A stretch of DNA of 64,000 nucleotides from Gammaproteobacteria bacterium (GTDB lineage Bacteria > Pseudomonadota > Gammaproteobacteria > RBG-16-57-12), in contig JAKIVC010000008.1 of the NCBI GenBank assembly GCA_021647245.1, positions 1 to 64,000 on the forward strand, written 5' to 3'. Made by a program: the position numbers and the translations under genes. A model generated the notes under the pieces. It was not told the origin of the DNA and did not search any database. It was given only the letters and a program-made list of their open reading frames with translations. Below are positions 25,236-35,384 of the stretch, piece by piece (the first letter of the stretch is position 1; each line of letters starts with the position of its first letter).

Positions 25236-26263
25236 CTACGGTGCGTAAACTGATCGGTTTTGGGTTGCTGGTGCTGGTACTCGCTGTTGGCGGGGTATGG
25301 GTTAAATTCGACATCTATAAGGATACGCCACTCTTTGAAGGTGATGAGATTTTTTACTACACCGTAAAGCCGGGCAGCAGTGTTAAAAGTATCGCCAAAG
25401 CGTTGGCAGTGGAAAACATAATAGAGCAACCCCGCCTCTTTGAGTGGTTTGCACGATCAGAAGGGTTGGCGCAACGTATCCAAAGTGGTGAATACGCTAT
25501 TGATGGCAACATGACACCGCGCCAGCTGTTATCTGATATGGTGACGGGTAAGGTAGTACAACACCCGATGACCATCATTGAAGGGTGGAGTTTCAAGCAG
25601 TTGCGGGGTTTTCTGGCGCAACATGAAGCGCTGCAACATACGCTAGATGGCCTGAGTGATGCGCAAGTGATGTCAAGAATAGGCTTCCCGGGTGAGCACC
25701 CTGAAGGGCGATTTTTGCCCGATACCTACCACTTTCCGCGTGGCACAACCGACCTGGCATTTCTAAAGCGTGCTCACCAGATGATGGATGAGACGCTGGC
25801 TCAGCTATGGGAGACGCGAGCAGAAGGGTTGCCGATTAAAACCCCCTATCAAGCGCTGATACTCGCTTCCATCATAGAAAAGGAGACGGGATTAGCCCGT
25901 GAGCGAGCAGAAATTGCCGGTGTCTTTGTACGCCGCCTACAGAAAAAAATGCGTCTGCAAACAGACCCGACCGTTATTTATGGAATGGGTGATCTGTACC
26001 AAGGAAATATACGTCGCCGTGATCTGCGGCGTGATACACCCTATAACACATACACGCGTCACGGCCTGCCACCCACCCCGATTGCACTGCCCAGCGCGGC
26101 GGCAATTAAAGCGGCACTGCACCCCTTGCCGGGTGAAACATTCTACTTTGTGGCGCGGGGAGATGGTTCGCACGCCTTCTCAGTCACCTTGGCTGAACAT
26201 AACAGAGCCGTTGTAAAATATCAGTTGAAGGGCAAAAATCGGCCCTTTTCATCCAACCCATAA
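25232..26263 (+). CDS. mltG: Endolytic murein transglycosylase MltG (YceG)
   Basis: A 343-residue inner-membrane protein with one N-terminal transmembrane segment (residues 6-24) and a periplasmic YceG domain. A LysM-like part (PGSSVKSIAKAL) precedes the catalytic region, with the conserved Glu in ASIIEKETG and QTDPTVIYGMG. It cuts nascent glycan strands. It starts by ATGA overlap with pabC, the usual order. Confidence 0.95.
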   Translation: MTTVRKLIGFGLLVLVLAVGGVWVKFDIYKDTPLFEGDEIFYYTVKPGSSVKSIAKALAVENIIEQPRLFEWFARSEGLAQRIQSGEYAIDGNMTPRQLLSDMVTGKVVQHPMTIIEGWSFKQLRGFLAQHEALQHTLDGLSDAQVMSRIGFPGEHPEGRFLPDTYHFPRGTTDLAFLKRAHQMMDETLAQLWETRAEGLPIKTPYQALILASIIEKETGLARERAEIAGVFVRRLQKKMRLQTDPTVIYGMGDLYQGNIRRRDLRRDTPYNTYTRHGLPPTPIALPSAAAIKAALHPLPGETFYFVARGDGSHAFSVTLAEHNRAVVKYQLKGKNRPFSSNP

Positions 26264-27897
<1,634 letters not shown>

Positions 27898-27901
27898 CAC
27901 G

Positions 27902-28264
27902 GTGTCAAATCAGCCCGCTGCACCCATGAAGCAAGGTGGTATCCTAACCCTGACCATTCGCGACAAAGGGGCGCTCTATTCGGCTTACATGTCCTTCATC
28001 AAAAATGGCGGTGTGTTTGTGCCGACCAATAAAAATTATCAACTGAGTGAAGAGGTCTTCATGTTGATGACCCTGATGGATGAAAAAGAGAAAATTCCGG
28101 TTGCCGGACGTGTTGTCTGGATTACTCCAAAGGGAGCCCAAGGTAACCGGCTGGCCGGAATCGGCATACAATTCAGTGACCAGGATGGAGGTGCGGTGCG
28201 TAATAAAATTGAGACCTACCTCGCGGGCACACAAGATTCAGAACGAGTCACCTATACTATTTGA
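27902..28264 (+). CDS. pilZ: Type IV pilus PilZ-domain protein
   Basis: A 120-residue PilZ protein. The GTG at 27902, five bases after holB, is chosen since the resulting protein matches Pseudomonas PilZ in length and in the blocks AYMSFIKNGGVFVPT, EVFMLMTLMDE, KIPVAGRVVWITPKGAQGNR and RNKIETYLAG. As in that protein, the RxxxR c-di-GMP motif is absent, so it acts in pilus assembly rather than as a c-di-GMP receptor. The stop codon lies in the start of a small palindrome. Confidence 0.93.
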   Translation: MSNQPAAPMKQGGILTLTIRDKGALYSAYMSFIKNGGVFVPTNKNYQLSEEVFMLMTLMDEKEKIPVAGRVVWITPKGAQGNRLAGIGIQFSDQDGGAVRNKIETYLAGTQDSERVTYTI

Positions 28265-28294
28265 GGCCTTTGCACCCTCTTGTGCAAAAGTCTC
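28263..28294. repeat. Short palindrome with GAGGCCTTTGCAC ends
   Basis: GAGGCCTTTGCAC (28263-28275) faces GTGCAAAAGTCTC (28282-28294), 11 of 13 positions pairing. The arms resemble the ends of the MITE-like element at 6137-6292. It may be a collapsed IS remnant, and it could also act as the pilZ terminator hairpin. Confidence 0.5.
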
Positions 28295-28368
28295 TATTTA
28301 ACCCAAAAACCTGTTATGGCTGTCACCACCCGGGTTGGCAGCAGGCCTCACCTAAAAGCACCCCTATT

Positions 28369-29166
28369 ATGAAACCGTTATTGATTGATTCACACTGCCA
28401 CCTTGATCGTCTCGACTTAAGTAAATACCCCGATGGGCTGGATGGCGCACTCGCCGCAGCGCGTGAAAAAGGGGTTGCTCATTTTTTAAATGTCTCGATT
28501 AACATGGAGAGCTATCCGGCCATTCGTTACATGGCTGAGCGGCATGACGACATCTCAATCTCAGTGGGTGTGCACCCAAACGAAATGGAGGGTGAAAACC
28601 CTACCGCTGCACAGTTGGTTGCCGAGGCACAACACCCCAAAGTGGTGGCTATTGGTGAAACTGGCCTAGATTTTTTTCGAACCCAAGGAGATCAAGCGTG
28701 GCAGCGTGAGCGCTTTTGCAACCACATCACCGCCGCCAAAGAGAGCAGCAAGCCGCTGATAATTCATATGCGTGAAGCGACGGAAGCGACCTTGCAGATG
28801 ATGCAGCAAGAGTGCGCCAGTGATGCCGGTGGCGTAATGCACTGTTTTGTGGAAGATTGGGAAATAGCCCAGCGAGTGCTGGATATGGGTTTTTATATCT
28901 CATTTTCAGGAATAGTCACCTTCAAAAGTGCCAAAAAACTACAAGAGGTGGCACGCAAAGCACCCCTGGAGTCGATCCTGATAGAGACCGACTCCCCCTA
29001 TCTCGCACCCGCCCCGTTTCGCGGTAAACCAAATGAACCCGCCTATCTCCCACATGTCGCACAATTTGTGGCGGATCAGCGCGAAATGTCGCTTGAGGCG
29101 CTGGGCGAGGCAACCACCCACAACTTCTTCAAACTTTTTAAAAAGGCTGTGAATGGATCGGCTTGA
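28369..29166 (+). CDS. tatD: TatD-family metal-dependent hydrolase
   Basis: A 265-residue TIM-barrel deoxyribonuclease of the TatD/YcfH family. Metal ligands show in DSHCHLDRLD, GVHPNE, AIGETGLDFF, IHMREATE and MHCF, and ETDSPYLAP. The ATG at 28369 is chosen because the protein should begin shortly before DSHCH; the longer open frame from 28261 adds 36 unrelated residues covering the palindrome. The order pilZ-tatD is conserved in pseudomonads. Confidence 0.93.
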   Translation: MKPLLIDSHCHLDRLDLSKYPDGLDGALAAAREKGVAHFLNVSINMESYPAIRYMAERHDDISISVGVHPNEMEGENPTAAQLVAEAQHPKVVAIGETGLDFFRTQGDQAWQRERFCNHITAAKESSKPLIIHMREATEATLQMMQQECASDAGGVMHCFVEDWEIAQRVLDMGFYISFSGIVTFKSAKKLQEVARKAPLESILIETDSPYLAPAPFRGKPNEPAYLPHVAQFVADQREMSLEALGEATTHNFFKLFKKAVNGSA

Positions 29167-29223
29167 AACAGGTGAAAGTCCAAAAACCGCCGGATCTTTT
29201 TAAGGTTTCAGAGGTCTATCTAG

Positions 29224-29382
29224 GAGGCTGTCGGACTTAGGGTGAATCTACTGCGGAAAAGCCATTCAGGCCCATTTCTCCGATCATTTTCGTTGAATAT
29301 GCTCAATATTCGCCTCAAACGATCAAAAAAATGGACTCAAAATGGCTTTCCCTCGCTACGATCACCTAAGTCCGACAGCCTC
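29224..29382 (+). mobile_element. 159-bp MITE, copy 1
   Basis: A non-coding element with terminal inverted repeats GAGGCTGTCGGACTTAG (29224-29240) and CTAAGTCCGACAGCCTC (29366-29382), flanked on both sides by CTAG (29220-29223 and 29383-29386), the likely target duplication. It is identical to copy 2 (31570-31728, opposite orientation) except for one base. A CTAG-type 4-bp target is typical of IS5-family elements, so mobilisation by an IS5-family transposase elsewhere in the genome is inferred. Confidence 0.9.
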
Positions 29383-29443
29383 CTAGCAGTCTGAACCAGT
29401 CTCGACTGAATGAACGTCCCCTTAATTACAGTGGAATTAGCCA

Positions 29444-30688
29444 ATGCAAAGCCAACTCACTATCAGCCTGCTCATTATCACCGCACTGTTCCTTAATGGT
29501 TGTGCCAGTAGTGGCGTGAATGAAAACAACATCGATGAAAAAGAGCCACGGCCACTGATTGGTGACCCAGAGCTTCCTTACCCACCCGAAAAAGAGCCTG
29601 AAGTGGGCGATATCTTACACATGCCAACAGGCCTCTATGTGAGTCAGCAGCAGATGCTGGATAGCATCGTCGATCACCGTATGGTGTATGTTGGAGAGAC
29701 CCATGACAGCCCGGCAGCACACCGCTTTCAGCTTGAGGTACTCAAGGCGATGTTCGCTCGCCACCCGGGTGAAGTGGTGCTGGGGATGGAGGTCTTTGTG
29801 CCTGGCCAGCAAGCCGTCATTGATAAATGGATTGCCGGTGAATTGGATGAGCCCTCTTTCTTGCGTCAATCGCAATGGTTCAAAATTTGGCGTGCCGACT
29901 TTGCCTATTATCGGGAGCTGTTGACCTTTGCCCGAGATAACAAGATCCCGGTACGGGCGCTTAATATAGAAAAAGACCTGGTGCGAGCAGTCGGCAGCAA
30001 CCCCCTCGATCAATTGGACGAACAGCAGCGCCAGCGCCTGCCGGATATGAGCTTCGTTGATGAGTATCAACAAGCGATGGTGGATGCAGTCTTTAGCGGC
30101 CATGGCCCAGGTGGAAAACATGCTGAAGGCTTTAAGCGTGTACAGATGCTGTGGGACCAAACCATGGCAGAGAATATTGTCGACTACCTTAAAAGCCCCG
30201 AAGGGGCAGGCAAACGGATGATGGTGGTGGCGGGTGGCCACCACGTTCGCTATGGCTACGGCATTCCACGCCGGGTGTTTAATCTAATGCCGAGCTCATA
30301 CACCTTTGTGGGTACACGGGAAATAGTGATTCCCGAAGAGAAACAGCACCAGATTATGGACATTACCCTGCCGCGCTTTCCGATGACAGCATACGAATTT
30401 GTTAAACACGTGGTGTACGAAACACTGCCGCAACAAGGTGTAAAGCTGGGCATTATGTTTGGCATGGTTGATGGCGGGTTGCAAATCAACCAAATAGTAC
30501 CGGAGAGCAATGCCGAACGGGCAGCGCTTCAAGTGGCTGACATCATCACCCACCTAGATGGCGTGGTGATGAAGGATCTGTATGACATCAAATACCTGCT
30601 GCTGGAAAAGAGTATCGGCGATACTGCGGAAATAGAGCTCAAGCGCGGCGATGAAGTGATTAAAATCACCCTGCCCTTTGAGAAGTAA
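29444..30688 (+). CDS. ChaN-family lipoprotein with C-terminal PDZ domain
   Basis: A 414-residue lipoprotein. The signal peptide ends with the lipobox LNGC (Cys19-20), with acidic residues following, so outer-membrane or periplasmic-facing anchoring is likely. Residues of about 65-300 form a ChaN/DUF399 domain (YVGETHDSPAAHRFQLEVL, LGMEVF, WFKIWRADFAYY, VAGGHHVRYGYGIP), which in Campylobacter binds haem in the family's cofacial mode. Residues of about 330-412 form a PDZ domain (GIMFGMVDGG, ERAALQVADIITHLDG). A role in haem or iron handling, or in protein quality control through the PDZ part, is inferred. The gene lies between two inverted MITEs. Confidence 0.85.
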   Translation: MQSQLTISLLIITALFLNGCASSGVNENNIDEKEPRPLIGDPELPYPPEKEPEVGDILHMPTGLYVSQQQMLDSIVDHRMVYVGETHDSPAAHRFQLEVLKAMFARHPGEVVLGMEVFVPGQQAVIDKWIAGELDEPSFLRQSQWFKIWRADFAYYRELLTFARDNKIPVRALNIEKDLVRAVGSNPLDQLDEQQRQRLPDMSFVDEYQQAMVDAVFSGHGPGGKHAEGFKRVQMLWDQTMAENIVDYLKSPEGAGKRMMVVAGGHHVRYGYGIPRRVFNLMPSSYTFVGTREIVIPEEKQHQIMDITLPRFPMTAYEFVKHVVYETLPQQGVKLGIMFGMVDGGLQINQIVPESNAERAALQVADIITHLDGVVMKDLYDIKYLLLEKSIGDTAEIELKRGDEVIKITLPFEK

Positions 30689-30963
30689 GGAGCTATCGGC
30701 TACTGCTGATGCTGAGGAAAGCTTGGCCCAGAAGGCTCCGCCCCGCTAAGTGGAATGCCCTGCGCTACCTGTTTACAGAGCTAACATCGAAGCCCTGTGC
30801 CTCGGCGTCCAATAAAGACAACACCGTGGCTGCCTTCTTGCAACCACGGCCTGAGAATACTTATCGGCTACACCGGCTCAGGGGTTTATGTAGCTTGCGC
30901 CTCCATGCCCGGCCGAATTAAGGATCGAAGAAGACTCCCGGTTGCCCAATTTATGTGTGTTTT

Positions 30964-31266
30964 TCATTTAAAGCTTGAGGATGGTCTTTTGGGCATTTTT
31001 TGGAGCTTTTCAATAACATTTTTCGGCCCAGTTACCCATATTTGAACAGGAAATGACTCCAGAACCATTACGTCCCTAAGAACTCCCTTCTCTTCTAGGT
31101 CTTGAACCCTTTCTAAGATTGGGTCAGGGTGTTCGGTGCTCCCAATGATAAGTACACTTTCAGCGTCTCTAACGGTCGTTGAGTCACTGGCGTAAACTAA
31201 CGCTCCTCCTGCAAAGAGCAGAGCCAATAGATAAATAATGGCAGTGGCCTGTTGTTTAATAAGCAT
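30964..31266 (-). CDS. Small secreted protein of unknown function
   Basis: A 100-residue protein. Residues 1-27 form a clear signal peptide (AIIYLLALLFAGGALVYA-SD). The mature part is about 73 residues, mixed alpha/beta, with no family that I recognise (SVLIIGSTEHPDPILERV, then ESFPVQIWVTGPKNV). It precedes no recognised partner; the adjacent minus-strand gene upstream is the MITE-split membrane protein. The 30689-30963 gap to its right-hand neighbour's end holds no convincing gene. Confidence 0.55.
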   Translation of the reverse strand: MLIKQQATAIIYLLALLFAGGALVYASDSTTVRDAESVLIIGSTEHPDPILERVQDLEEKGVLRDVMVLESFPVQIWVTGPKNVIEKLQKMPKRPSSSFK

Positions 31267-31332
31267 AATGACTGGTTTCTATCCCGTGCTCCAAACCTAA
31301 ATGCCGCAGAGAACTGCCTAGGTTAATGGGCC

Positions 31333-31930
31333 TTATGTGTGACGGCATGCGCGTGCTCGCTTTGCTATCCGCCAATGAAAAAAGAATACTACTGATGCAA
31401 TAAGAACAATGATGAGAGACCTAACCATACTCATAATTGAGTCGGTTCTCATTCGTTGTTCTGCCATCTCTAAATTCCGTTTATTGTTCTCTTGAATCAG
31501 TTTATCTCTTTCATCATCACTAGTGATGGTTTTTTGCACTGGGGGAGGTGGCAATGGCTGGCCTGCTAGGAGGCTGTCGGGCTTAGGTGATCGTAGCGAG
31601 GGAAAGCCATTTTGAGTCCATTTTTTTGATCGTTTGAGGCGAATATTGAGCATATTCAACGAAAATGATCGGAGAAATGGGCCTGAATGGCTTTTCCGCA
31701 GTAGATTCACCCTAAGTCCGACAGCCTCCTAGAGGTGTTGCTGGGTTTATACTCGTAACCCCATGGTTATAAAACTGAGTAGGAGGGTAATGCATTATTG
31801 GGGCATTCATGGTTGATGGGAATGAGACTTCAACGGCATTGTATAAAAATATGCCACTAAATATGCTCAAGCACCCCATAGAAACGAAGCACACGGATAA
31901 CGCATACATTTGCAATAATTTTTCATTCAT
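31333..31930 (-). pseudogene. Small two-TM membrane protein gene split by a MITE
   Basis: The N-terminal part (31930 down to 31729) starts MNEKLLQMYALSVCFVSMG and has one hydrophobic segment. The C-terminal part (31569 down to 31333) has LPPPPVQ, an acidic/helical stretch, and a second hydrophobic segment (MVRSLIIVLIASVVFFF) before a basic tail. Removing the 159-bp MITE and one CTAG copy joins the halves in frame as …NPATPLAGQPLPPPPVQ…, giving about 144 residues. As it stands the N-terminal reading stops within the element. The function of the original protein is not recognised. Confidence 0.8.
31570..31728 (-). mobile_element. 159-bp MITE, copy 2 (inverted relative to copy 1)
   Basis: Same element as 29224-29382 in the opposite orientation, one base different (GGGC for GGAC in one inverted repeat). 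CTAG flanks both sides (31566-31569 and 31729-31732). It interrupts a minus-strand membrane-protein gene. Confidence 0.9.
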
Positions 31931-32068
31931 TCGAAATGTCCCGCCTGAATTCGTATGATAAGTGCATGACCTTTGATGTTGATTGAGCACAAACCCTGTA
32001 GCCTGTAAGAAGAGTAGGACTCAGGGTTACGCTGCAAGGTTACGAAACCAAAAGCAGAGGCCACAAAA

Positions 32069-32140
32069 ATGAGTGACAAGCACCTGAGTCTTGAGGAAAT
32101 AAATTATATCGAGCTTTCAATGAAAAACGATAAGAGATGA
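32069..32140 (+). pseudogene. Possible IS30-family transposase N-terminal fragment
   Basis: A 23-codon frame with ATG, reading MSDKHLSLEEINYIELSM and then a stop. It resembles the conserved start of IS30-family transposases (MSYxHLTxEERYxIxxxL). It is very short, so this is tentative. The surrounding 31931-32193 holds nothing else recognisable. Confidence 0.35.
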
Positions 32141-32193
32141 AAGAAAGTAGGGAGCAGGTCACAATTTTTTCATCTACTCCTCTCCTTTGTAGC

Positions 32194-32873
32194 TTATTCA
32201 TCATGCTGGCAGCTTACAGAGTCCAGATAGTCACTTAATGTTTGACCGGCTACGGTGCTGAATATTGTGTTTAAGGGTTCTATGTCGCTCATTCGGTCGA
32301 GCCGGAAGTGGCGGAACTGATTACGTAGTTCGCACCACGCCACCAGGGTCCAGGTGCGCCCCCAGTAAAATAGTCCCAATGGGTGGACGGTGCGTGATGA
32401 GTGTTGGCCATCTTCTCGGGTGTAGTTGAAGGTTACTTTTTGCTGTTGGCTGGTGCTGCTGCGGAGTAGCGCCAGGTGTGTTTTGGTTTTGGTGTCTGTA
32501 TTGAAGTCGGGCACCAGTAACTCTTGGCGTTTGAGTTCGGGTTTGAGTCGTTCGGGTAGGCTATTTTCAATTTTATTCAGTGCCTGATTTGCAGCTTGTG
32601 CCAGCCCTTTGTCTGTCCAAGCTTGTACCATGCGAGCGCCGAGCATCAGAGCGGCTAGCTGCTCTTCATTAATGGTAGATGGAAGCCTTTCATGAGGCGA
32701 TAACCACTGCCGGTTTCTGCCTCGATAGGAATGCCTGAGAGGGAGAGATCCTGAATATACCGGTAGATGGTGCGTTCTGATACTTCCAGGGCATCCGACA
32801 AGTCACGGGCGGTGGTGAACTGGTTCTGTTTTAACAGGCCAACAATTTGGAAGAGGCGATCAGCGCGGCGCAT
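32194..32873 (-). pseudogene. YafY-like HTH/WYL regulator, frameshifted
   Basis: The N-terminal frame (32873-32655) carries a DeoR/HTH_11-type domain (MRRADRLFQIVGLLKQN, LSDALEVSERTIYRYIQDL, GSGYRLMKGFHLP). The second frame (to 32194) continues INEEQLAALMLGARMVQAW and has the WYL domain (VHPLGLFYWGRTWTLVAWC, FRHFRLDRM). Relatives read …GFxLPPLMxxxEEAxALxLGARMV… without a break, so a short deletion near 32690 has shifted the frame. The gene is likely inactive as a full-length regulator unless this is a sequencing error. Confidence 0.82.
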
Positions 32874-33560
32874 TTAGAAACGTAGATCCAGCGCTTTACA
32901 CAGAAAGTGCATGAGCGGTGTTGCCTGTGAAAAGTGATTGGCGACTCGGGGTAGCAGTGTGGTGGAGGTGATGTTGCTATGGCGGAGGTCGGCTATGGCG
33001 ATAAACTCTTTTCGCCTGAGGTCTGAGATGAGCGGGTGGTGTTTGTCGTAGCCACGAGGATAGGTTTTCAACGCACTGCCCGAGAGTGCAAAATGGTCTG
33101 CGAAAGCTTTGTTATCGCGTGCTGCCAGCCAGCCATCGCCGTTTTCAATAATGGCATCGCGAACCTTGCTCAGTGCTCTGGCATCAGGCTGCCAAATACC
33201 CACGCCAACAAAGCAGGCACCTTTTTCGATGTGAAGGTAGAAGCCGGGGGCATGAACATCTTTGCCCCGTTCATGGCGAAACTGAATACCAATGTTGGTT
33301 TTATAGGGGCGCTTGTTTTTACCAAACCGAATATCACGATTCACCCGCATTAATGAGCCACCTACTTTTTTGGGTAGGGCAACGAAATGGGGAGAGATCA
33401 TGGCCAGGTCGGTGCTCATGTCGCGGATAAAATCCAGAGCAGGCTGGCGAACCGTCTCTTCATAGCGCGCTCTGTTCTCCTGAAACCAGTTACGCTGGTT
33501 ATTGGCCGCCAACGCGGTGAGGAAATCAAATGTTTGCGCAGTGAAATAACGCTTCGCCAC
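32874..33560 (-). CDS. DUF2461 (TIGR02453) family protein
   Basis: A 228-residue protein of the DUF2461 family, found in bacteria and fungi without established function. Family blocks include LAANNQRNWFQENRARYEE, GGSLMRVNRDIRFGKNKRPY-K (split here), GFYLHIE and GVGIWQPDA. It directly abuts the regulator gene downstream and follows the VOC gene by five bases, so all are probably co-transcribed. Confidence 0.88.
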   Translation of the reverse strand: MAKRYFTAQTFDFLTALAANNQRNWFQENRARYEETVRQPALDFIRDMSTDLAMISPHFVALPKKVGGSLMRVNRDIRFGKNKRPYKTNIGIQFRHERGKDVHAPGFYLHIEKGACFVGVGIWQPDARALSKVRDAIIENGDGWLAARDNKAFADHFALSGSALKTYPRGYDKHHPLISDLRRKEFIAIADLRHSNITSTTLLPRVANHFSQATPLMHFLCKALDLRF

Positions 33561-33565
33561 CTCGG

Positions 33566-33958
33566 TTAGCTTTTTTCGAAATAGGTGATCAGCATCAGCA
33601 CGGCACCTTGTGGATCCTGAATGACGGTAAAGCGCCCGACATCGGGGATATCCTGCGGTGGTGCCAATACTTTACCGCCCAGTTTTTCAACCTGTGTGGG
33701 TATGGCATCCACATCATTCACGGTGACATAGGCTCCCCAGCAGGGAGGCATTCCTTTAGCTTCTGTGGGCGTGGCCATGATGCCAGCGACTTCTGTATCA
33801 TCTGCTTTGGCCATGGTGTAGCTGCCGCAGCTGCTCTCCATATCGGTTAGTTTCCATCCCAATAATTCGCTATAGAAGCTTTTCGCTCCCGCTACGTCAT
33901 TGGTCATTAACTCATTCCAACTGAATGCTCCGTGTTGTTTCATGGCTTGCGTCGTCAT
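33566..33958 (-). CDS. VOC-family (glyoxalase-like) protein
   Basis: A 130-residue protein with the paired beta-alpha-beta-beta-beta modules of the vicinal-oxygen-chelate superfamily: FSWNELMTNDVAGAKSFYSE and LLGW in the first, WGAYVTVNDVDAIPTQVEKL and FTVIQDPQGAVLML in the second. Relatives include small glyoxalase/dioxygenase-like proteins. The substrate is not evident. Confidence 0.85.
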   Translation of the reverse strand: MTTQAMKQHGAFSWNELMTNDVAGAKSFYSELLGWKLTDMESSCGSYTMAKADDTEVAGIMATPTEAKGMPPCWGAYVTVNDVDAIPTQVEKLGGKVLAPPQDIPDVGRFTVIQDPQGAVLMLITYFEKS

Positions 33959-34035
33959 TGTTGATCTCCTTGTGGGTGATTGGTGACATGACTATAGCGC
34001 AGGGCTACTGACAGCGTGGTGTCAGTAGTAAAAAA

Positions 34036-34341
34036 TTAAATAACTGTTTCAAATCCTTCGAATTGTGGCGGCCCGAGGTAGATCTCCCTGCTTTTGCCAC
34101 CGGCACCGGCATGGGCCTTGCGAAACTGCTCCGACTCGGTCCAGTGGGTGAAGTCCTGTTTTGAATTCCAAGTGGTGTGAGAGGCAAACAGTGTGTGATC
34201 ATCGTGGCTGGGGCCTTGGGCCAGGTGAAACTCCTTGAAGCCAACTACGGAGTCCAAGTGGGTTTCACGGTTTTTCCAGATGTCGATGAACGCCTGTTCA
34301 CAGCCTGGTTTTATTTTGAAACGATTCATGGCGATGTACAT
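34036..34341 (-). CDS. Antibiotic-biosynthesis-monooxygenase-fold protein, IsdG/HmoA-like
   Basis: A 101-residue dimeric alpha+beta-barrel type protein. Asn6 (YIAMNRFKIKPGCEQAF), Trp in FTHWTESEQF and the following His (RKAH) match the Asn-Trp-His set of IsdG-type haem-degrading monooxygenases. It could therefore degrade haem, which may fit the ChaN-like lipoprotein nearby, but a quinol monooxygenase role is also possible. Confidence 0.75.
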   Translation of the reverse strand: MYIAMNRFKIKPGCEQAFIDIWKNRETHLDSVVGFKEFHLAQGPSHDDHTLFASHTTWNSKQDFTHWTESEQFRKAHAGAGGKSREIYLGPPQFEGFETVI

Positions 34342-34371
34342 GATATTACTCCTTCTTATGAATAAAAGTAT

Positions 34372-34983
34372 TTATGGGGTTGGGGGGTTCTCACTGTCTG
34401 GCAAGTTTTCCAGCACTTGTTGGTAATGGGTAGATGATGCGAGAACCTGAACCACTTCAGTTAATGGCTCTGGCCATATCCCTTGGAAATCGACCTCCCC
34501 CGCCACTGTAATGGGAAAGGCTAACCTCTCTATAGGGGGCGTAAATTCTGCCATAACACCCTTTTTATTACCCCTAGCATCCATACGATACCACCCCTGC
34601 TCAGGCAAGTAGACCGCATTAAGACCATGCAAACAGTAGGGTGGTACGCTGTTTTCAAGGGTGAGCCGCTGGTAGCAAAGCCCCGCAGGCATACGGTTTG
34701 CTCTGAGTAATGCTGCTAAGAGATGGCTTTTTGCATAGCAGTAACCGGTTTGATGTTTAAGCACATCGGATGCCTTGCAAGTCACCGGATTGAGTCGATA
34801 ATCACTACTGTGCTTTATCTCATCTCGCACATACTCAAAGCAGCTTTTTGCAACCGCCACAGGGGAGGTCCTTCCCTGTGACAACGTTTGCGCCATTTTG
34901 AGTATTTCAGGGTGCTTCCAATCGATAAACGCACTGGATACTAAGTATTTATCGACGGTGGGTTTAACCTCCGCCAATGGCAT
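34372..34983 (-). CDS. Transglutaminase-like protein
   Basis: A 203-residue cytoplasmic protein of the transglutaminase-like (papain-fold) superfamily. The catalytic triad is visible: Cys in HQTGYCYAKSHLLAALLR, His in YCLHGLNAVYL, and Asp in WYRMDARGNKKG. It probably acts as a cysteine peptidase or amidase. Its start overlaps the end of thiS by 20 bases. Confidence 0.87.
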   Translation of the reverse strand: MPLAEVKPTVDKYLVSSAFIDWKHPEILKMAQTLSQGRTSPVAVAKSCFEYVRDEIKHSSDYRLNPVTCKASDVLKHQTGYCYAKSHLLAALLRANRMPAGLCYQRLTLENSVPPYCLHGLNAVYLPEQGWYRMDARGNKKGVMAEFTPPIERLAFPITVAGEVDFQGIWPEPLTEVVQVLASSTHYQQVLENLPDSENPPTP

Positions 34984-35164
34984 GAACCACCTCTATTTTG
35001 TCACCCTCACTAAACGTGTGTTGCGGGTATTGGCTGCGCGTGACAATGTCGAGGTTAACCTCCATCGCCACACGTTGGCCGGTAAGGCCCAGCTCCTCTA
35101 CCAGTTGTGCGGCGGTAAATCCTTCTTTAACCGTGCGGCTTTCACCATTAACAAAGATTTGCAT
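34964..35164 (-). CDS. thiS: ThiS-like sulfur carrier protein
   Basis: A 66-residue ubiquitin-fold protein ending in GG (…VVHAIGGG), with MQIFVNGESRTV at the start and NLDIVTRSQYPQHTFSEGDKIE (shown in part: VNLDIVTRSQYP). In thiamine synthesis the C-terminal glycine carries sulfur as thiocarboxylate for ThiG. No thiG or thiF lies in the window; instead the gene leads a small minus-strand operon with a transglutaminase-like gene. The ending has three glycines. Confidence 0.85.
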   Translation of the reverse strand: MQIFVNGESRTVKEGFTAAQLVEELGLTGQRVAMEVNLDIVTRSQYPQHTFSEGDKIEVVHAIGGG

Positions 35165-35309
35165 ATTAAATATCCAAGTTTAGATCGCTCCATTTTACGT
35201 TTTTTGTTGCGATAGCTCCAAAGGTTTTACTTGATGACGACTTAGAGTGCGCCTATCTGGGGATTAAGGCTTTGTATATGGCGGGGGTTTTTGATAAGTT
35301 GGTGTCATT

Positions 35310-35384
35310 GCGGGTGTCGTATAATGGCTATTACTCCAGCTTCCCAAGCTCGAGACGTGGGTTCGATTCCCATCACCCGCTCCA
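35310..35384 (+). tRNA. tRNA-Gly (anticodon CCC)
   Basis: A 75-base cloverleaf. The acceptor arm GCGGGTG pairs with CACCCGC, followed by TCCA including encoded CCA. The sequence TCGTATAATGGCTATTAC is the D-arm typical of bacterial tRNA-Gly, the anticodon loop is TTCCCAA (CCC), and the T-arm is GTGGGTTCGATTCCCAT. It resembles E. coli tRNA-Gly in the D-arm and T-arm. Confidence 0.93.

Noticed and set aside
30709-31045. Overlapping plus-strand open frames of 70-82 codons
   Set aside because: Basic, low-information translations. A weak resemblance to an IS66 tail was considered but is not supportable.
31571-31710. Start of the C-terminal membrane-protein half inside the MITE
   Set aside because: The ATG belongs to the MITE; removing the element restores a longer natural frame, so this is a disrupted gene and not a new one.
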